Shown: positions 41,694 through 50,859 of the stretch, piece by piece
How positions within the stretch are numbered: the first letter of the stretch is position 1
Layout of the letters: each line of letters opens with the position of its first letter
Source of the DNA: Alteromonas sp. KUL42
GTDB lineage: Bacteria; Pseudomonadota; Gammaproteobacteria; Enterobacterales; Alteromonadaceae
NCBI RefSeq assembly: GCF_006538325.1
Contig: NZ_BJKK01000005.1
Span: 1 to 64,000, forward strand
Reading direction: 5' to 3'
Length of the DNA stretch: 64,000 bases
The notes under the pieces: generated by a model
Seen by the model: only the letters and a program-made list of their open reading frames with translations
Told to the model about the DNA's origin: nothing
The model's database searches: none
Program-made: the position numbers and the translations under genes

Positions 41694-42470
41694 ATGCTGT
41701 TACCCAGAATAATTCCTGTGCTGTTAGTGCACAACAAAGGTTTAGTAAAGACAGTCAAATTTAAAGATGCAAAGTATGTTGGTGATCCAATAAATGCAGT
41801 TAAAATATTTAATGAAAAAGAGGCCGATGAACTTACTGTTATAGATATCGACGCTTCGGTAGAAGGGCGAGAGCCAGACTATAAAATGATTGAAAACCTA
41901 GCCGCAGAGTGCCGTATGCCTTTGTGTTATGGCGGTGGAATTAAATCAGTAGAACAAGCACAACGTATTCTTGGTCTCGGTGTTGAAAAAGTAGCGCTAA
42001 GCTCAGTTGTGTTTAAGAATCCGAGCATAATCAAAGAGCTTGCCGAACAGGTTGGTCGACAAAGTGTAGTTGTAGTATTAGACGTTAAGAAACGTATGTT
42101 TGGCGGCAAATACGATTGCTACACATTGAACGGTAAGATAAACGAAAAAGTCTGTGCATTTGAATTTGCTCAAAAAGTGCAAGAGTTAGGTGCTGGAGAG
42201 ATAGTTGTTAACTCTATTGACAACGACGGCACTATGAAAGGTTACGACCTCAACCTAATAGAGAAGGTTAAAAGTGTAACAAACGTTCCATTAACAGTAG
42301 TTGGCGGAGCAGGTCGTTATGATGACATCAAAACTCTAGTTCAAGCTCACCCTGTAATTGGCGCGGCTGCGGGCAGTACGTTTGTGTTTAAAGGTAAATA
42401 CAAAGCCGTTTTAATTAACTACCCCACCTCTGCTGAAAAACAAAATATTCTGCCTAACAACGCCGATTAA
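41694..42470 (+). CDS. hisF: HisF-like ammonia-channel subunit for sugar amidination
   Basis: This encodes 258 residues with a TIM barrel like HisF: R-I-I-P near the start, G-D-P-I-N-A-V, A-D-E-L-T-V-I-D-I-D-A-S, Y-G-G-G-I-K-S and S-I-D-N-D-G-T-M-K-G-Y-D. The cyclase residue Asp11 of true HisF (C-L-D-V) is replaced by Leu11 (V-L-L-V), while the second Asp (V-L-D-V-K-K) is kept. Loss of Asp11 fits a role in channelling ammonia only. The frame reaches back to 41625, but ATG 41694 matches the HisF N-terminus exactly and follows the hisH stop by 5 bp. Confidence 0.92.
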   Translation: MLLPRIIPVLLVHNKGLVKTVKFKDAKYVGDPINAVKIFNEKEADELTVIDIDASVEGREPDYKMIENLAAECRMPLCYGGGIKSVEQAQRILGLGVEKVALSSVVFKNPSIIKELAEQVGRQSVVVVLDVKKRMFGGKYDCYTLNGKINEKVCAFEFAQKVQELGAGEIVVNSIDNDGTMKGYDLNLIEKVKSVTNVPLTVVGGAGRYDDIKTLVQAHPVIGAAAGSTFVFKGKYKAVLINYPTSAEKQNILPNNAD

Positions 42471-42494
42471 AGTGATACGAGTTAATACAACATT

Positions 42495-44624
42495 ATGAAG
42501 CAAATACTGCAAGACATGGCAAAAGGGGGCTCTACAATTGTTGAAGCGCCAGCGCCACAAGCCACAAAGAATCATGTAGTTATTAATACTACTACAACAT
42601 TAATATCAGCTGGCACGGAACGCATGCTTGTTGATTTTGGAAAGGCGAACTTGATTGATAAGGCCCGGGCACAACCTGATAAAGTCAAAATGGTACTAGA
42701 GAAAGTACAAACTGACGGCCTCATGACAACTGTCGAAGCAGTTAAATCGAAACTAGCGCAACCCCTTCCTCTTGGTTATTGTAATGTCGGAGTCATAGAT
42801 AATATTGGTACCGGAGTTGAGTTATTTCAAAAAGGTGATCGAGTAGTTTCTAATGGCCCTCACGCGGATGTTGTACGTGTTGCTAAAAATTTGGTTGCAA
42901 AAATTCCAAATAATGTAACTGATGAAGAAGCTTCATTCACTGTAGTTGCAAGTATCGGTTTACAAGGGATACGTTTAGCCAATCCAACTATGGGTGAGTG
43001 CTTTGTAGTGACGGGAGTTGGTCTAATTGGCCTATTGACAGTCCAAATGCTTCGCGCTCAGGGGTGTAGAGTACTAGCCATCGATTTTGATCAAGATAAA
43101 CTTGAGTTAGCCAAGGCATATGGTGCCGAGATTTGTAACCTTAGTATGGGTGAAGACCCTGTCGCAGCAGGTATGTCTTTCAGCCGCGGAGCAGGTGTTG
43201 ACGGTGTAATCATTACGGCATCTACAAAATCAAATGATCCCGTTACTCAGGCTGCAAGAATGAGCCGTAAGCGTGGCCGAATCATTTTGGTAGGAGTGAC
43301 TGGCTTAGAACTTAGTCGTGCAGATTTTTATGAAAAAGAACTTACATTCCAAGTTTCTTGCTCATATGGTCCTGGCCGCTATGACCCTAGTTATGAGGAG
43401 CAAGGCAACGACTACCCATTGGCTTTTGTTCGTTGGACTGAACAGCGTAACTTTGAAGCAATTTTAGACATGATGTCAGGTGGTCAGCTTGACGTTAAAC
43501 CATTGATAACACACCGTTTTAAATTTGAAGACGCTAGTAGTGCTTACGATTTGTTGACAACGGACAAAAGCGCACTCGGCATTTTGTTACAGTATGACTC
43601 TACTCCAGCCGATCGCCACGATAAGTCAATTCGATTGGGCTCAACAACGAATTATACCCAAAGCGAACCAGTTATTGGTTTTGTTGGCGCTGGAAATTAT
43701 GCATCACGTATGCTGATCCCTGCATTCAAACAGGCTGGAGCTCAATTTCATTCAATTGCTACTTCAGGTGGAATCAATGGTGTAATTCATGGCGAAAAGT
43801 CAGGCTTTGAACATGCTACGACTGATACTCAAGCGATGATCGATAACCCTGTCATCAATACAATAGCAATTGCAACACGTCACAACAGTCACGCTTATTT
43901 TGTTGAAAAAGCACTTAAAGCACATAAAAACGTTTTTGTTGAAAAGCCTTTGGCTATAACTTACGAAGAACTAGAAGTTGTTAAGTCAGCGTACTACGAA
44001 TCAGCATCAAGCAAACTAATGGTTGGCTTCAACCGTCGTTTTTCTCCTCAAGTTCAAAAAATGAAGCAACTTTTGACTCCGATTAAGGAGCCTAAGTCGT
44101 TTATTATGACCATGAACGCAGGTAGTATTCCAGCCAACCATTGGACACAAGATACCTCAGTAGGTGGCGGCCGTATAATCGGTGAAGCATGCCATTTTAT
44201 TGATTTAATGCGCTATCTTGCGGGTAGTGAAGTTATATCTGTCCAAGCGAGACGCATGGGAGATTCAAACGCAGTTGAAATAACTGAAGATAAAGCGGCA
44301 ATTATTTTAGGTTTTGCAGACGGTTCGTTTGGCACGATTCATTATTTAGCTAATGGAGCAGCAAGCTTCCCTAAAGAGCGTATTGAGGTGTTTGCAGCAG
44401 GCGCTACCCTTCAATTGGATAATTTTATTAAACTAAAAGGCTTCGGGTGGAAAGGCTTTAAAAAACTCAACCTCTGGAAACAAGATAAAGGTCAGACTAA
44501 CTGTGCAAAGGCATTTATCAATAGCATCAAATCTGGAGAGGCTTCGCCTATTTCTGCTGAGGAGTTATTCGAAGTTGCTAAGGTAACCATTGATGTTGCC
44601 CAGCAGTTGCGCGAGCAAGAATGA
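42495..44624 (+). CDS. Bi-domain oxidoreductase (MDR dehydrogenase fused to Gfo/Idh/MocA)
   Basis: This encodes 709 residues. Residues 1-375 form a medium-chain dehydrogenase with V-V-T-G-V-G-L-I-G-L (171-180) but few cysteines, so a structural zinc is unlikely. Residues about 395-709 form a Gfo/Idh/MocA domain starting I-G-F-V-G-A-G-N-Y-A-S and containing V-E-K-P-L-A-I. Such fusions occur in polysaccharide loci together with heparinase II/III genes, as here (4-bp overlap with the next gene). The two domains could carry out linked redox steps on one sugar; the substrate is unknown. Confidence 0.88.
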   Translation: MKQILQDMAKGGSTIVEAPAPQATKNHVVINTTTTLISAGTERMLVDFGKANLIDKARAQPDKVKMVLEKVQTDGLMTTVEAVKSKLAQPLPLGYCNVGVIDNIGTGVELFQKGDRVVSNGPHADVVRVAKNLVAKIPNNVTDEEASFTVVASIGLQGIRLANPTMGECFVVTGVGLIGLLTVQMLRAQGCRVLAIDFDQDKLELAKAYGAEICNLSMGEDPVAAGMSFSRGAGVDGVIITASTKSNDPVTQAARMSRKRGRIILVGVTGLELSRADFYEKELTFQVSCSYGPGRYDPSYEEQGNDYPLAFVRWTEQRNFEAILDMMSGGQLDVKPLITHRFKFEDASSAYDLLTTDKSALGILLQYDSTPADRHDKSIRLGSTTNYTQSEPVIGFVGAGNYASRMLIPAFKQAGAQFHSIATSGGINGVIHGEKSGFEHATTDTQAMIDNPVINTIAIATRHNSHAYFVEKALKAHKNVFVEKPLAITYEELEVVKSAYYESASSKLMVGFNRRFSPQVQKMKQLLTPIKEPKSFIMTMNAGSIPANHWTQDTSVGGGRIIGEACHFIDLMRYLAGSEVISVQARRMGDSNAVEITEDKAAIILGFADGSFGTIHYLANGAASFPKERIEVFAAGATLQLDNFIKLKGFGWKGFKKLNLWKQDKGQTNCAKAFINSIKSGEASPISAEELFEVAKVTIDVAQQLREQE

Positions 44625-46435
44625 AGTTACTGAAACTAAAGACAATACTCGGATTAGGTATTCACAACCTAGTCCGTTTTGGTTTGTATCGTATAGGTAT
44701 ACGTACTGGCTTGAACCCTGTTAAAAGGTTGAAGTTTAAGGTGCCAAAGGGTGTTTTTTATGAACAGCCAAGTGTCCTGAAAACAGCATTTGAACCTTGT
44801 TCAACTTGGCAAGGAAGTCACCATTATTTTGGTAGAGAAATTTCCAGTCCTCAAATACCCAACTGGCATTTAAACTGTCTAAATCACCTTGAGTCTCCAA
44901 AGAACTCTCCGTGGTTCAAGATCGGTGATTTTGATTCAACAATTGGCGACATTAAGGGAATTTGGGAGGCATCTCGTTTTGACTGGGTACTTGCATTTGC
45001 CCAAAGAGCCGCCGTAGGAGATAAGACTTCGTTACGAAACCTTAACGATTGGCTTAATAGTTGGACTGAAACAAACCCTCCATACAACGGAGTTAACTGG
45101 AAGTGTGGACAAGAAGCATCTATTCGCGTTATGCATTTAGCATGTGCTGCGCTGATCCTCAACCAGATAGAGAATACATCTCAACCGCTACTCGATTTGA
45201 TCGAAGCACATCTTCAGCGTATTTCTCCAACCATATTGTATGCTGTTGCACAAAGTAACAATCACGCTACTTCAGAAGCATCAGCGCTTTTTATTGGTGG
45301 CGACTGGTTAGCTCGCAATGGTAAACCGCAGGGACAAAAATGGCGAGAGCAAGGAAGAAAATGGCTAGAAAACAGAGCTGCTAGTCTCATTATGCGAGAC
45401 GGAACATTTAGTCAATACTCGACTAATTACCATCGTGTGATGCTTGATGCATATTCAATTGCGGAAATTTGGCGCTATAAAAATAACTTGCCTCAGTTTT
45501 CGAACACCTTAAGAAGTCGACTACAGGCGGCAATAAATTGGCTCTTCGAACTAACAGATGATGAACACGGTGATGTTCCGAATCTGGGAGCTAATGACGG
45601 TGCGCGACTTTTGCCATTAACAAATACCGACTATCGTGATTTTAGGCCATCTGTACAACTAGCCGCGACTTTATTTCATCGTAAAGCTGCATGGAAGGTA
45701 AATGGTACTTATGATCTGACCTTGAAGTGGTTTGGTTTGGAAAAGCCAGTAGAGCATTTGTTGAAGAGGCCATGCGTCCACCACCCAGATGGTGGTTATT
45801 TTGTGCTTAGGTCGAAAAGCACAAGTGCATTTGTACTTTTCAACTATCCAAAATATAAATTTAGACCCAGTCAAAATGATGCTCTACATGTAGATTTTTG
45901 GGTAGCTGGTGAAAATCTCTTGCGTGACGGCGGAACATTCAGTTACAACGCTGGACAACGCTATATCGATTATTACGGCGGAGTAAAGAGTCACAATACA
46001 ATAGAAATAGATAAGTTTGAGCCGATGCCTCGCTTAAGTCGATTTTTATTAGGCGCTTGGTTAAAGCCATTTAGGATTAAAGATGACACCGCCAATGGGC
46101 AGGCATCGGCGGGATATCAAGATTACTTAGGCCGCTCTCATTACCGAAGTATTTCATTAGATGATGAGCGTTTAAAAGTCACTGATACGCTTTCGGGCGT
46201 TAAGCAAAAAGCAATTTTGAGGTGGCGCCTAAAACCCAGCAACTGGAAGGTCATTGATACAACAATTACTGATGGGAAACATACCATTAAGGTATCAACA
46301 AGTGCGACCATCAAGCGCTTTGAAATTACCGAAGGAAAAGAATCTCGCTATTACTTCGAGGAAACTCCTATTCCTGTGCTAGAAATTGAACTCGCAGAAA
46401 ATTGCACCCTAACAACAGAGTATAAATATAATTAA
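44621..46435 (+). CDS. Heparinase II/III family protein
   Basis: This encodes 604 residues. The alpha-toroid part (about residues 90-330) contains Q-S-N-N-H-A-T-S-E-A (candidate catalytic Asn) and Q-Y-S-T-N-Y-H-R (candidate Tyr/His). The beta-sandwich part has D-A-L-H-V-D-F-W-V-A-G-E-N-L-L-R-D-G-G and K-S-H-N-T-I-E-I-D, the usual heparinase signature. The family cleaves uronic-acid-containing glycans by beta-elimination. There is no signal peptide, so it is predicted cytoplasmic, which is odd for a lyase. Overlaps of 4 bp upstream and 1 bp downstream place it firmly in the operon. Confidence 0.88.
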   Translation: MKLLKLKTILGLGIHNLVRFGLYRIGIRTGLNPVKRLKFKVPKGVFYEQPSVLKTAFEPCSTWQGSHHYFGREISSPQIPNWHLNCLNHLESPKNSPWFKIGDFDSTIGDIKGIWEASRFDWVLAFAQRAAVGDKTSLRNLNDWLNSWTETNPPYNGVNWKCGQEASIRVMHLACAALILNQIENTSQPLLDLIEAHLQRISPTILYAVAQSNNHATSEASALFIGGDWLARNGKPQGQKWREQGRKWLENRAASLIMRDGTFSQYSTNYHRVMLDAYSIAEIWRYKNNLPQFSNTLRSRLQAAINWLFELTDDEHGDVPNLGANDGARLLPLTNTDYRDFRPSVQLAATLFHRKAAWKVNGTYDLTLKWFGLEKPVEHLLKRPCVHHPDGGYFVLRSKSTSAFVLFNYPKYKFRPSQNDALHVDFWVAGENLLRDGGTFSYNAGQRYIDYYGGVKSHNTIEIDKFEPMPRLSRFLLGAWLKPFRIKDDTANGQASAGYQDYLGRSHYRSISLDDERLKVTDTLSGVKQKAILRWRLKPSNWKVIDTTITDGKHTIKVSTSATIKRFEITEGKESRYYFEETPIPVLEIELAENCTLTTEYKYN

Positions 46436-47652
46436 TGGACATTCTATATTTCCACCAACATTTTTCAACGCCCAATGGGTCAACAGGAATTCGGTCTTAC
46501 GAAATGGCTAAGCGTGCCATTCATTGTGGTCATTCAGTAACAATGGTGTGTGGAAGTTATGGCGGCGGTGAAACAGGCCTAACCCGCGATTTTAAATCTG
46601 GACGCAGAGAGGGTTATGTAGATGGAATATATATCATCGAATTTGATTTGGCATATTCAAATACAGATGGCTTTGTAAAACGTAGCTTCACTTTCGTAAA
46701 ATTTGCTTTAAAGAGCATTGGCATTGCACTTACACGTAAATATGATGTTTTGTTTGCAACAACTACTCCGCTTACCGCAGGAATTCCCGGTATTTTGGCG
46801 CGTTGGCTAAGAGGTAAACCATTCGTTTTCGAGGTACGTGACTTATGGCCTGAATTACCCAGAGAAATGGGAGTTATTAAAAACCCAATTATATTGTCTT
46901 TGATGTCGATACTTGAATGGGTGTCATATAAGAGTGCAAATCGTTGTATAGGCCTGTCACCTGGTATCGTCAAGGGGATCACGAAACGAGGCGTAAAAGA
47001 ATCTAATGTTGAATTGGTACCTAACGGTTGTGATTTAACTCTATTTTCGGCTGATAACACGCCTTGGAGACCAAAAGGCGTTGCTGACTCTGACCTGATG
47101 GCAGTATTCACAGGAACTCATGGAATAGCAAATGGTCTAGACGCAGCCCTAGATGCCGCAGCAGAGCTACAAAAACGCAATAGAAACGATATTAAGCTTG
47201 TGTTTGTTGGACAAGGAAAGTTAAAAGCAGCTTTGCTTGAGCGTGCAAAAAACGAAGGCCTTACAAACGTTATTTTTCATGAACCTATCAATAAAGCGAA
47301 ACTAGCTGGATTGATGAAAAGTGCTGATGTGGGTTTGCAATTGCTGGCGAACATACCGGCTTTTTACTTTGGTACATCTCCTAATAAATTTTTCGATTAT
47401 ATTTCTTCTGGCTTACCGGTTCTAAATAATTATCCCGGTTGGCTATCTGAAATGATTACCAAATACGATTGTGGTTTTAGCGTTCCTCCTGAGCAACCCG
47501 AGTTGTTTGCAGATGCATTAGAACAAGCCGCTAAAGACAGGTTATCTTTAAAAGTAAAAGGTGAGAATGCTAAGCGCCTAGCTGAGGAAAGCTTTGATCG
47601 CCATATGCTAGCAGATAAGTGGGTTAAATGGGTTACGGGAGCAAAGCATTGA
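46435..47652 (+). CDS. Family 4 glycosyltransferase (WbuB-like)
   Basis: This encodes 405 residues. The start I-L-Y-F-H-Q-H-F-S-T-P-N-G-S-T-G-I-R-S-Y-E is characteristic of WbuB-like transferases. F-E-V-R-D-L-W-P-E-L-P is in the N-terminal domain, and the donor domain has G-T-S-P-N-K-F-F-D-Y-I-S-S-G-L-P-V. In many O-antigen loci this type adds the second sugar, next to the PglC-like initiating enzyme, as here. TAATG overlap with the heparinase gene and overlap with the next gene indicate translational coupling. Confidence 0.9.
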   Translation: MDILYFHQHFSTPNGSTGIRSYEMAKRAIHCGHSVTMVCGSYGGGETGLTRDFKSGRREGYVDGIYIIEFDLAYSNTDGFVKRSFTFVKFALKSIGIALTRKYDVLFATTTPLTAGIPGILARWLRGKPFVFEVRDLWPELPREMGVIKNPIILSLMSILEWVSYKSANRCIGLSPGIVKGITKRGVKESNVELVPNGCDLTLFSADNTPWRPKGVADSDLMAVFTGTHGIANGLDAALDAAAELQKRNRNDIKLVFVGQGKLKAALLERAKNEGLTNVIFHEPINKAKLAGLMKSADVGLQLLANIPAFYFGTSPNKFFDYISSGLPVLNNYPGWLSEMITKYDCGFSVPPEQPELFADALEQAAKDRLSLKVKGENAKRLAEESFDRHMLADKWVKWVTGAKH

Positions 47653-48248
47653 AACGCCTCTTTGATTTTTTAACTAGTTTGGTTGCGTTGATTCTATTGT
47701 CACCAATAATCGCTATAGTGGCTTGGAAAATTCGTAACAATTTAGGATCACCTGTTTTGTTCCGGCAAGCTCGCCCCGGAAAAAATGGTGAACTATTTGA
47801 AATGGTAAAATTCCGCACAATGAAGGACGCTGTTGATGAAAACGGTATCCCGCTTCCTGATTCAGAACGCATGACTCCATTTGGTAACAAGTTACGTAAC
47901 TCAAGTTTAGACGAACTCCCCGAACTCTGGAATGTACTAAAAGGTGAAATGAGTCTCGTAGGACCGCGCCCTTTGTTAGAGCAGTATCTACCGTTGTACA
48001 GTAACGAACAGGCGCGGCGTCACGAGGTTCGTCCAGGCGTAACGGGATGGGCACAAATAAATGGACGCAACGCACTTAGCTGGGATGAGAAATTTGCACT
48101 AGATGTTTGGTATGTTGACAACCGTTCATTTTTACTTGATATGAAAATTTTATTTCTAACGGTTAAAAAAGTATTTGTAAAAGAAGGCATATCTGCAGAA
48201 GGTCACGTTACTATCGAACCATTCAAGGGAAACAAAAATGATACCTAA
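47649..48248 (+). CDS. Initiating monotopic phosphoglycosyltransferase (PglC-like)
   Basis: This encodes 199 residues. One re-entrant hydrophobic segment (about residues 6-25) precedes the catalytic core F-R-Q-A-R-P-G-K-N-G, V-K-F-R-T-M and the essential Asp-Glu pair in S-L-D-E-L-P-E-L-W-N-V, then G-P-R-P-L and R-P-G-V-T-G-W-A-Q-I-N-G-R-N. It moves a sugar-1-phosphate from UDP-sugar to undecaprenyl phosphate. I choose the TTG at 47649 (overlapping the upstream stop, GGGAG seven bases before), since homologs start L/M-K-R-L-F-D; ATG 47628 is the alternative. The small size fits the PglC group using diacetamido-trideoxy sugars. Confidence 0.9.
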   Translation: MKRLFDFLTSLVALILLSPIIAIVAWKIRNNLGSPVLFRQARPGKNGELFEMVKFRTMKDAVDENGIPLPDSERMTPFGNKLRNSSLDELPELWNVLKGEMSLVGPRPLLEQYLPLYSNEQARRHEVRPGVTGWAQINGRNALSWDEKFALDVWYVDNRSFLLDMKILFLTVKKVFVKEGISAEGHVTIEPFKGNKNDT

Positions 48249-48861
48249 ACTAGCAATCCTTGGTGCAAGTGGTCACGGTAAAGTGATTGCCGACATTGCT
48301 GAGTTAAATGGTTACAGTGTGGTATTTTATGACGATGCTTTCCCAAAAATCGATTCAATAGCACATTGGCCGGTTATTGGTAATACGCGAGACTTACTTA
48401 AATCTTTAAACGAGTACAGCTTATGTATTGCAATTGGGGATAACTTAATTCGTCGAAAAAAACAAAGTGAATTGCAAGAAGCAGGCGGTAGGTTTCCCGT
48501 ATTAGTGCACCCAAGCGCAACTATCAGCAGACATGCCAATTTAGGGCATGGTACCGTTGTTATGGCTGGAGCAGTGATTAATGCCTTTGCGGAAGTAGAC
48601 TGCGGTGTAATTATTAATACGAGCGCAGTTATTGAGCACGATTGTAAAATAAATGAATTCTCTCATATCTCCCCAAATGCTACGCTTGCAGGAGGAGTTA
48701 CTGTTGGAAAATGTGTTTGGATAGGTGCAGGTTCAGTAGTTAAGCAACTTGTTAATGTTGATGATAATGTTGTCGTGGGTGCGGGGAGCGTCGTTATCAA
48801 TAATATTCCTAAAGGAACAACCGCTGTCGGTGTGCCCGCCCAAATTAAGATAGCCAAATAA
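48238..48861 (+). CDS. PglD-like sugar N-acetyltransferase
   Basis: This encodes 207 residues. An N-terminal Rossmann-like nucleotide-sugar fold (L-A-I-L-G-A-S-G-H-G-K-V) is followed by a hexapeptide beta-helix with the catalytic His134 in V-I-E-H-D-C and G-A-G-S-V-V turns near the C-terminus. PglD acetylates the 4-amino group of UDP-4-amino-sugars to make UDP-diNAc-bacillosamine. Overlap with the PglC-like gene (11 bp) and AAGGGA seven bases before the ATG support the start. Its dehydratase and aminotransferase partners appear to be at 21761-24916 on the other strand. Confidence 0.88.
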   Translation: MIPKLAILGASGHGKVIADIAELNGYSVVFYDDAFPKIDSIAHWPVIGNTRDLLKSLNEYSLCIAIGDNLIRRKKQSELQEAGGRFPVLVHPSATISRHANLGHGTVVMAGAVINAFAEVDCGVIINTSAVIEHDCKINEFSHISPNATLAGGVTVGKCVWIGAGSVVKQLVNVDDNVVVGAGSVVINNIPKGTTAVGVPAQIKIAK

Positions 48862-48947
48862 TATAAAGTGTAAAATGTTTTTGTGTTCATTCAACTCACA
48901 TGACAATATCATCTGAAGCACACTGTTGAGCAAGAGTTCATAGGTGT

Positions 48948-49868
48948 TTACTCTCGCTCTGCGCTGAATCGAATCACCCCTGAACGCCCTAGTAACACAA
49001 ATAACACATTTAACGGCAATAACATTAATAACATTAGGCTAAAATGGCGCATTCGACCAAAGCGTAGCTTAGGGTTATTAGCCAAATTCGGGGCTTTGCG
49101 CTGTAGCCAATTTTGTATTGAAATCACAATATGTCCAGGGTTCAGATCTTGCTGAATTTGAATATTGCCAAAACCAGCATCAACAAGTAATTTCCTTAAT
49201 GATTGAGGATCATACTGAAAGGTGTGTCTGGGTACGTGATTACCTCCCCAATATCGTCCAAATAACTTTCGATCTAGACTAGCAAAGTTAGGCAACTCAC
49301 CGATGAGTTTAGCCCCTGGTTTGAGTAGTCTAAAGGCTTGCGTTAATTCATTTTTAGGAGACAATACATGCTCAATATAATTGATCATAAAAATGGCATC
49401 AAAACTCTGCGATTCTTGCTGGAAGTCAGTGAAAATCCCATTGTAAGTTTCAATACCTTTTTCATTGCATAGTGCAACTGCTGCCTCACTAAAGTCTATT
49501 CCTACTAATTTACTTGCCCCAAGTTTTCGGAGTTTTATTAGAAATTCACCGTTACCGCACCCAACATCTAATACTTTACAACTAGGCGTAATCAAATTTC
49601 GAAAACTGCGTTTAAACATCTTTTCGCTAGCCAATGACATTATTCGGTACAACAAACCACGGTCACCTTTTTCTTCTATAAAGGCCGTGTAATTGTCTGG
49701 GTATGCTAACTTCAAGTCGTCCAAGGTAGGAAATGGATGTAATTGATGAATACCACAACTATTACATTTTAAATAACTATATTCACCACCTGCACCAAAC
49801 TCCCAATCACGAATTCCTTCAATGGTTTTCTCTGATAAGGGTTGACTGCAAACTCTACATGTTGTCAT
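48948..49868 (-). CDS. SAM-dependent methyltransferase with N-terminal zinc-binding motif
   Basis: This encodes 306 residues. The N-terminus has C-R-V-C (4-7) and C-N-S-C-G (about 35-39), a zinc-ribbon seen in some sugar methyltransferases. Motif I is V-L-D-V-G-C-G-N-G, followed by G-I-D-F-S and N-Y-I-E-H-V. A C-terminal hydrophobic stretch (M-L-L-M-L-L-P-L-N-V-L-F-V-L-L) could anchor it to the membrane, suggesting a lipid-linked substrate. It overlaps the desaturase by 4 bp and ends this operon. Confidence 0.82.
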   Translation of the reverse strand: MTTCRVCSQPLSEKTIEGIRDWEFGAGGEYSYLKCNSCGIHQLHPFPTLDDLKLAYPDNYTAFIEEKGDRGLLYRIMSLASEKMFKRSFRNLITPSCKVLDVGCGNGEFLIKLRKLGASKLVGIDFSEAAVALCNEKGIETYNGIFTDFQQESQSFDAIFMINYIEHVLSPKNELTQAFRLLKPGAKLIGELPNFASLDRKLFGRYWGGNHVPRHTFQYDPQSLRKLLVDAGFGNIQIQQDLNPGHIVISIQNWLQRKAPNLANNPKLRFGRMRHFSLMLLMLLPLNVLFVLLGRSGVIRFSAERE

Positions 49869-50857
49869 GGTTGTTTTCTCCTACACCAAGGCAACTGACA
49901 AAACCAAAGATAAATGAGATAAGCATGGCTGTAACTTAAATGCTCAAGCGCATCTCCTTGCTTTGGAACTGCGCCAGTAGTTTTAATCTGCGCACTCAGT
50001 TGGGGCAGTTTGTAATAAGGTACATTCGGAAACCAATGGTGTTCAGCATGAAAAGCGAAACCAAAAGGCCCAAACAAATAACGAGCAGCCCAACTACCTG
50101 AAAAACTCCTGAGGGCGTGAGTATTTTTGTCATCACCGTGCTCAGCAAGGACTCTTATATATGATAGGGTTTTAACTAAGGTTAATAACGGCAATAACCA
50201 AAATAATACGTAATCAAGCCAAGATGAATAGAGACTAATGATACCAGCAATGGTTAATTGAACTAAACACAGTATAAGTAATTGATTTAGCTCACCACTG
50301 TGCTTTTTGCGGTGATGCTTAGCAGCAACTTTTGACTGAAAATTGAAATGTTGACGAAACAATTGTACGACAGCCATTAGGCCGAAAAAGTTAAGTATTA
50401 AATTACTTAATAACTGACATTTACTATGCGGGAAGCGACGGTAAACAACTGCATCTGGATCATGCTCCATTGAGCCAAAGAACTTATGGTGCTCCCAATG
50501 TATACGACGGTACGAAGGCTTCAAACCTACCGCATAAAACAACAATAAATCAGCTAGAAAAAATTGGTATTTACTTCTCTTACTAACCTGATGAATTGCT
50601 TCATGCATGGCTTGAACTATTGCATATTGCAACCAACCAATCATAATAAAAAGTGGCAGAAAACACATCTTCAAGACTTCTGCTTGTCTAACATAAGTCA
50701 CAGTGAAAAAACAAACAATCAATCCACCATACAGACAGCCCACGCTAAACCATAAACGGAAATTATTGCGATTTTTGGCCAGCTTTTCGGCCTCAATTAA
50801 TAACGTCTTTCGTCCATCTACCTCTCGAATTGATGGTAACTTAGTATGGGCAGTCAT
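49865..50857 (-). CDS. Membrane fatty acid desaturase family protein
   Basis: This encodes 330 residues with about four hydrophobic helices. The three histidine boxes of the di-iron desaturase family are present: H85-E-A-I-H89, H120-W-E-H-H124 and H270-A-E-H-H274. The family desaturates or hydroxylates acyl chains or carotenoids in the membrane. Its presence between glycan methyltransferases, with 4-bp and 2-bp junctions, suggests that the lipid or acyl group attached to this glycan is modified. Substrate not known; a carotenoid-type hydroxylase cannot be excluded. Confidence 0.88.
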   Translation of the reverse strand: MTAHTKLPSIREVDGRKTLLIEAEKLAKNRNNFRLWFSVGCLYGGLIVCFFTVTYVRQAEVLKMCFLPLFIMIGWLQYAIVQAMHEAIHQVSKRSKYQFFLADLLLFYAVGLKPSYRRIHWEHHKFFGSMEHDPDAVVYRRFPHSKCQLLSNLILNFFGLMAVVQLFRQHFNFQSKVAAKHHRKKHSGELNQLLILCLVQLTIAGIISLYSSWLDYVLFWLLPLLTLVKTLSYIRVLAEHGDDKNTHALRSFSGSWAARYLFGPFGFAFHAEHHWFPNVPYYKLPQLSAQIKTTGAVPKQGDALEHLSYSHAYLIYLWFCQLPWCRRKQP

Positions 50858-50859
50858 GA

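Noticed and set aside
41068..42470. Histidine biosynthesis operon fragment
   Set aside because: No other his genes are present, HisF lacks Asp11 and the pair directly follows wbpG, so sugar amidination is the better reading.
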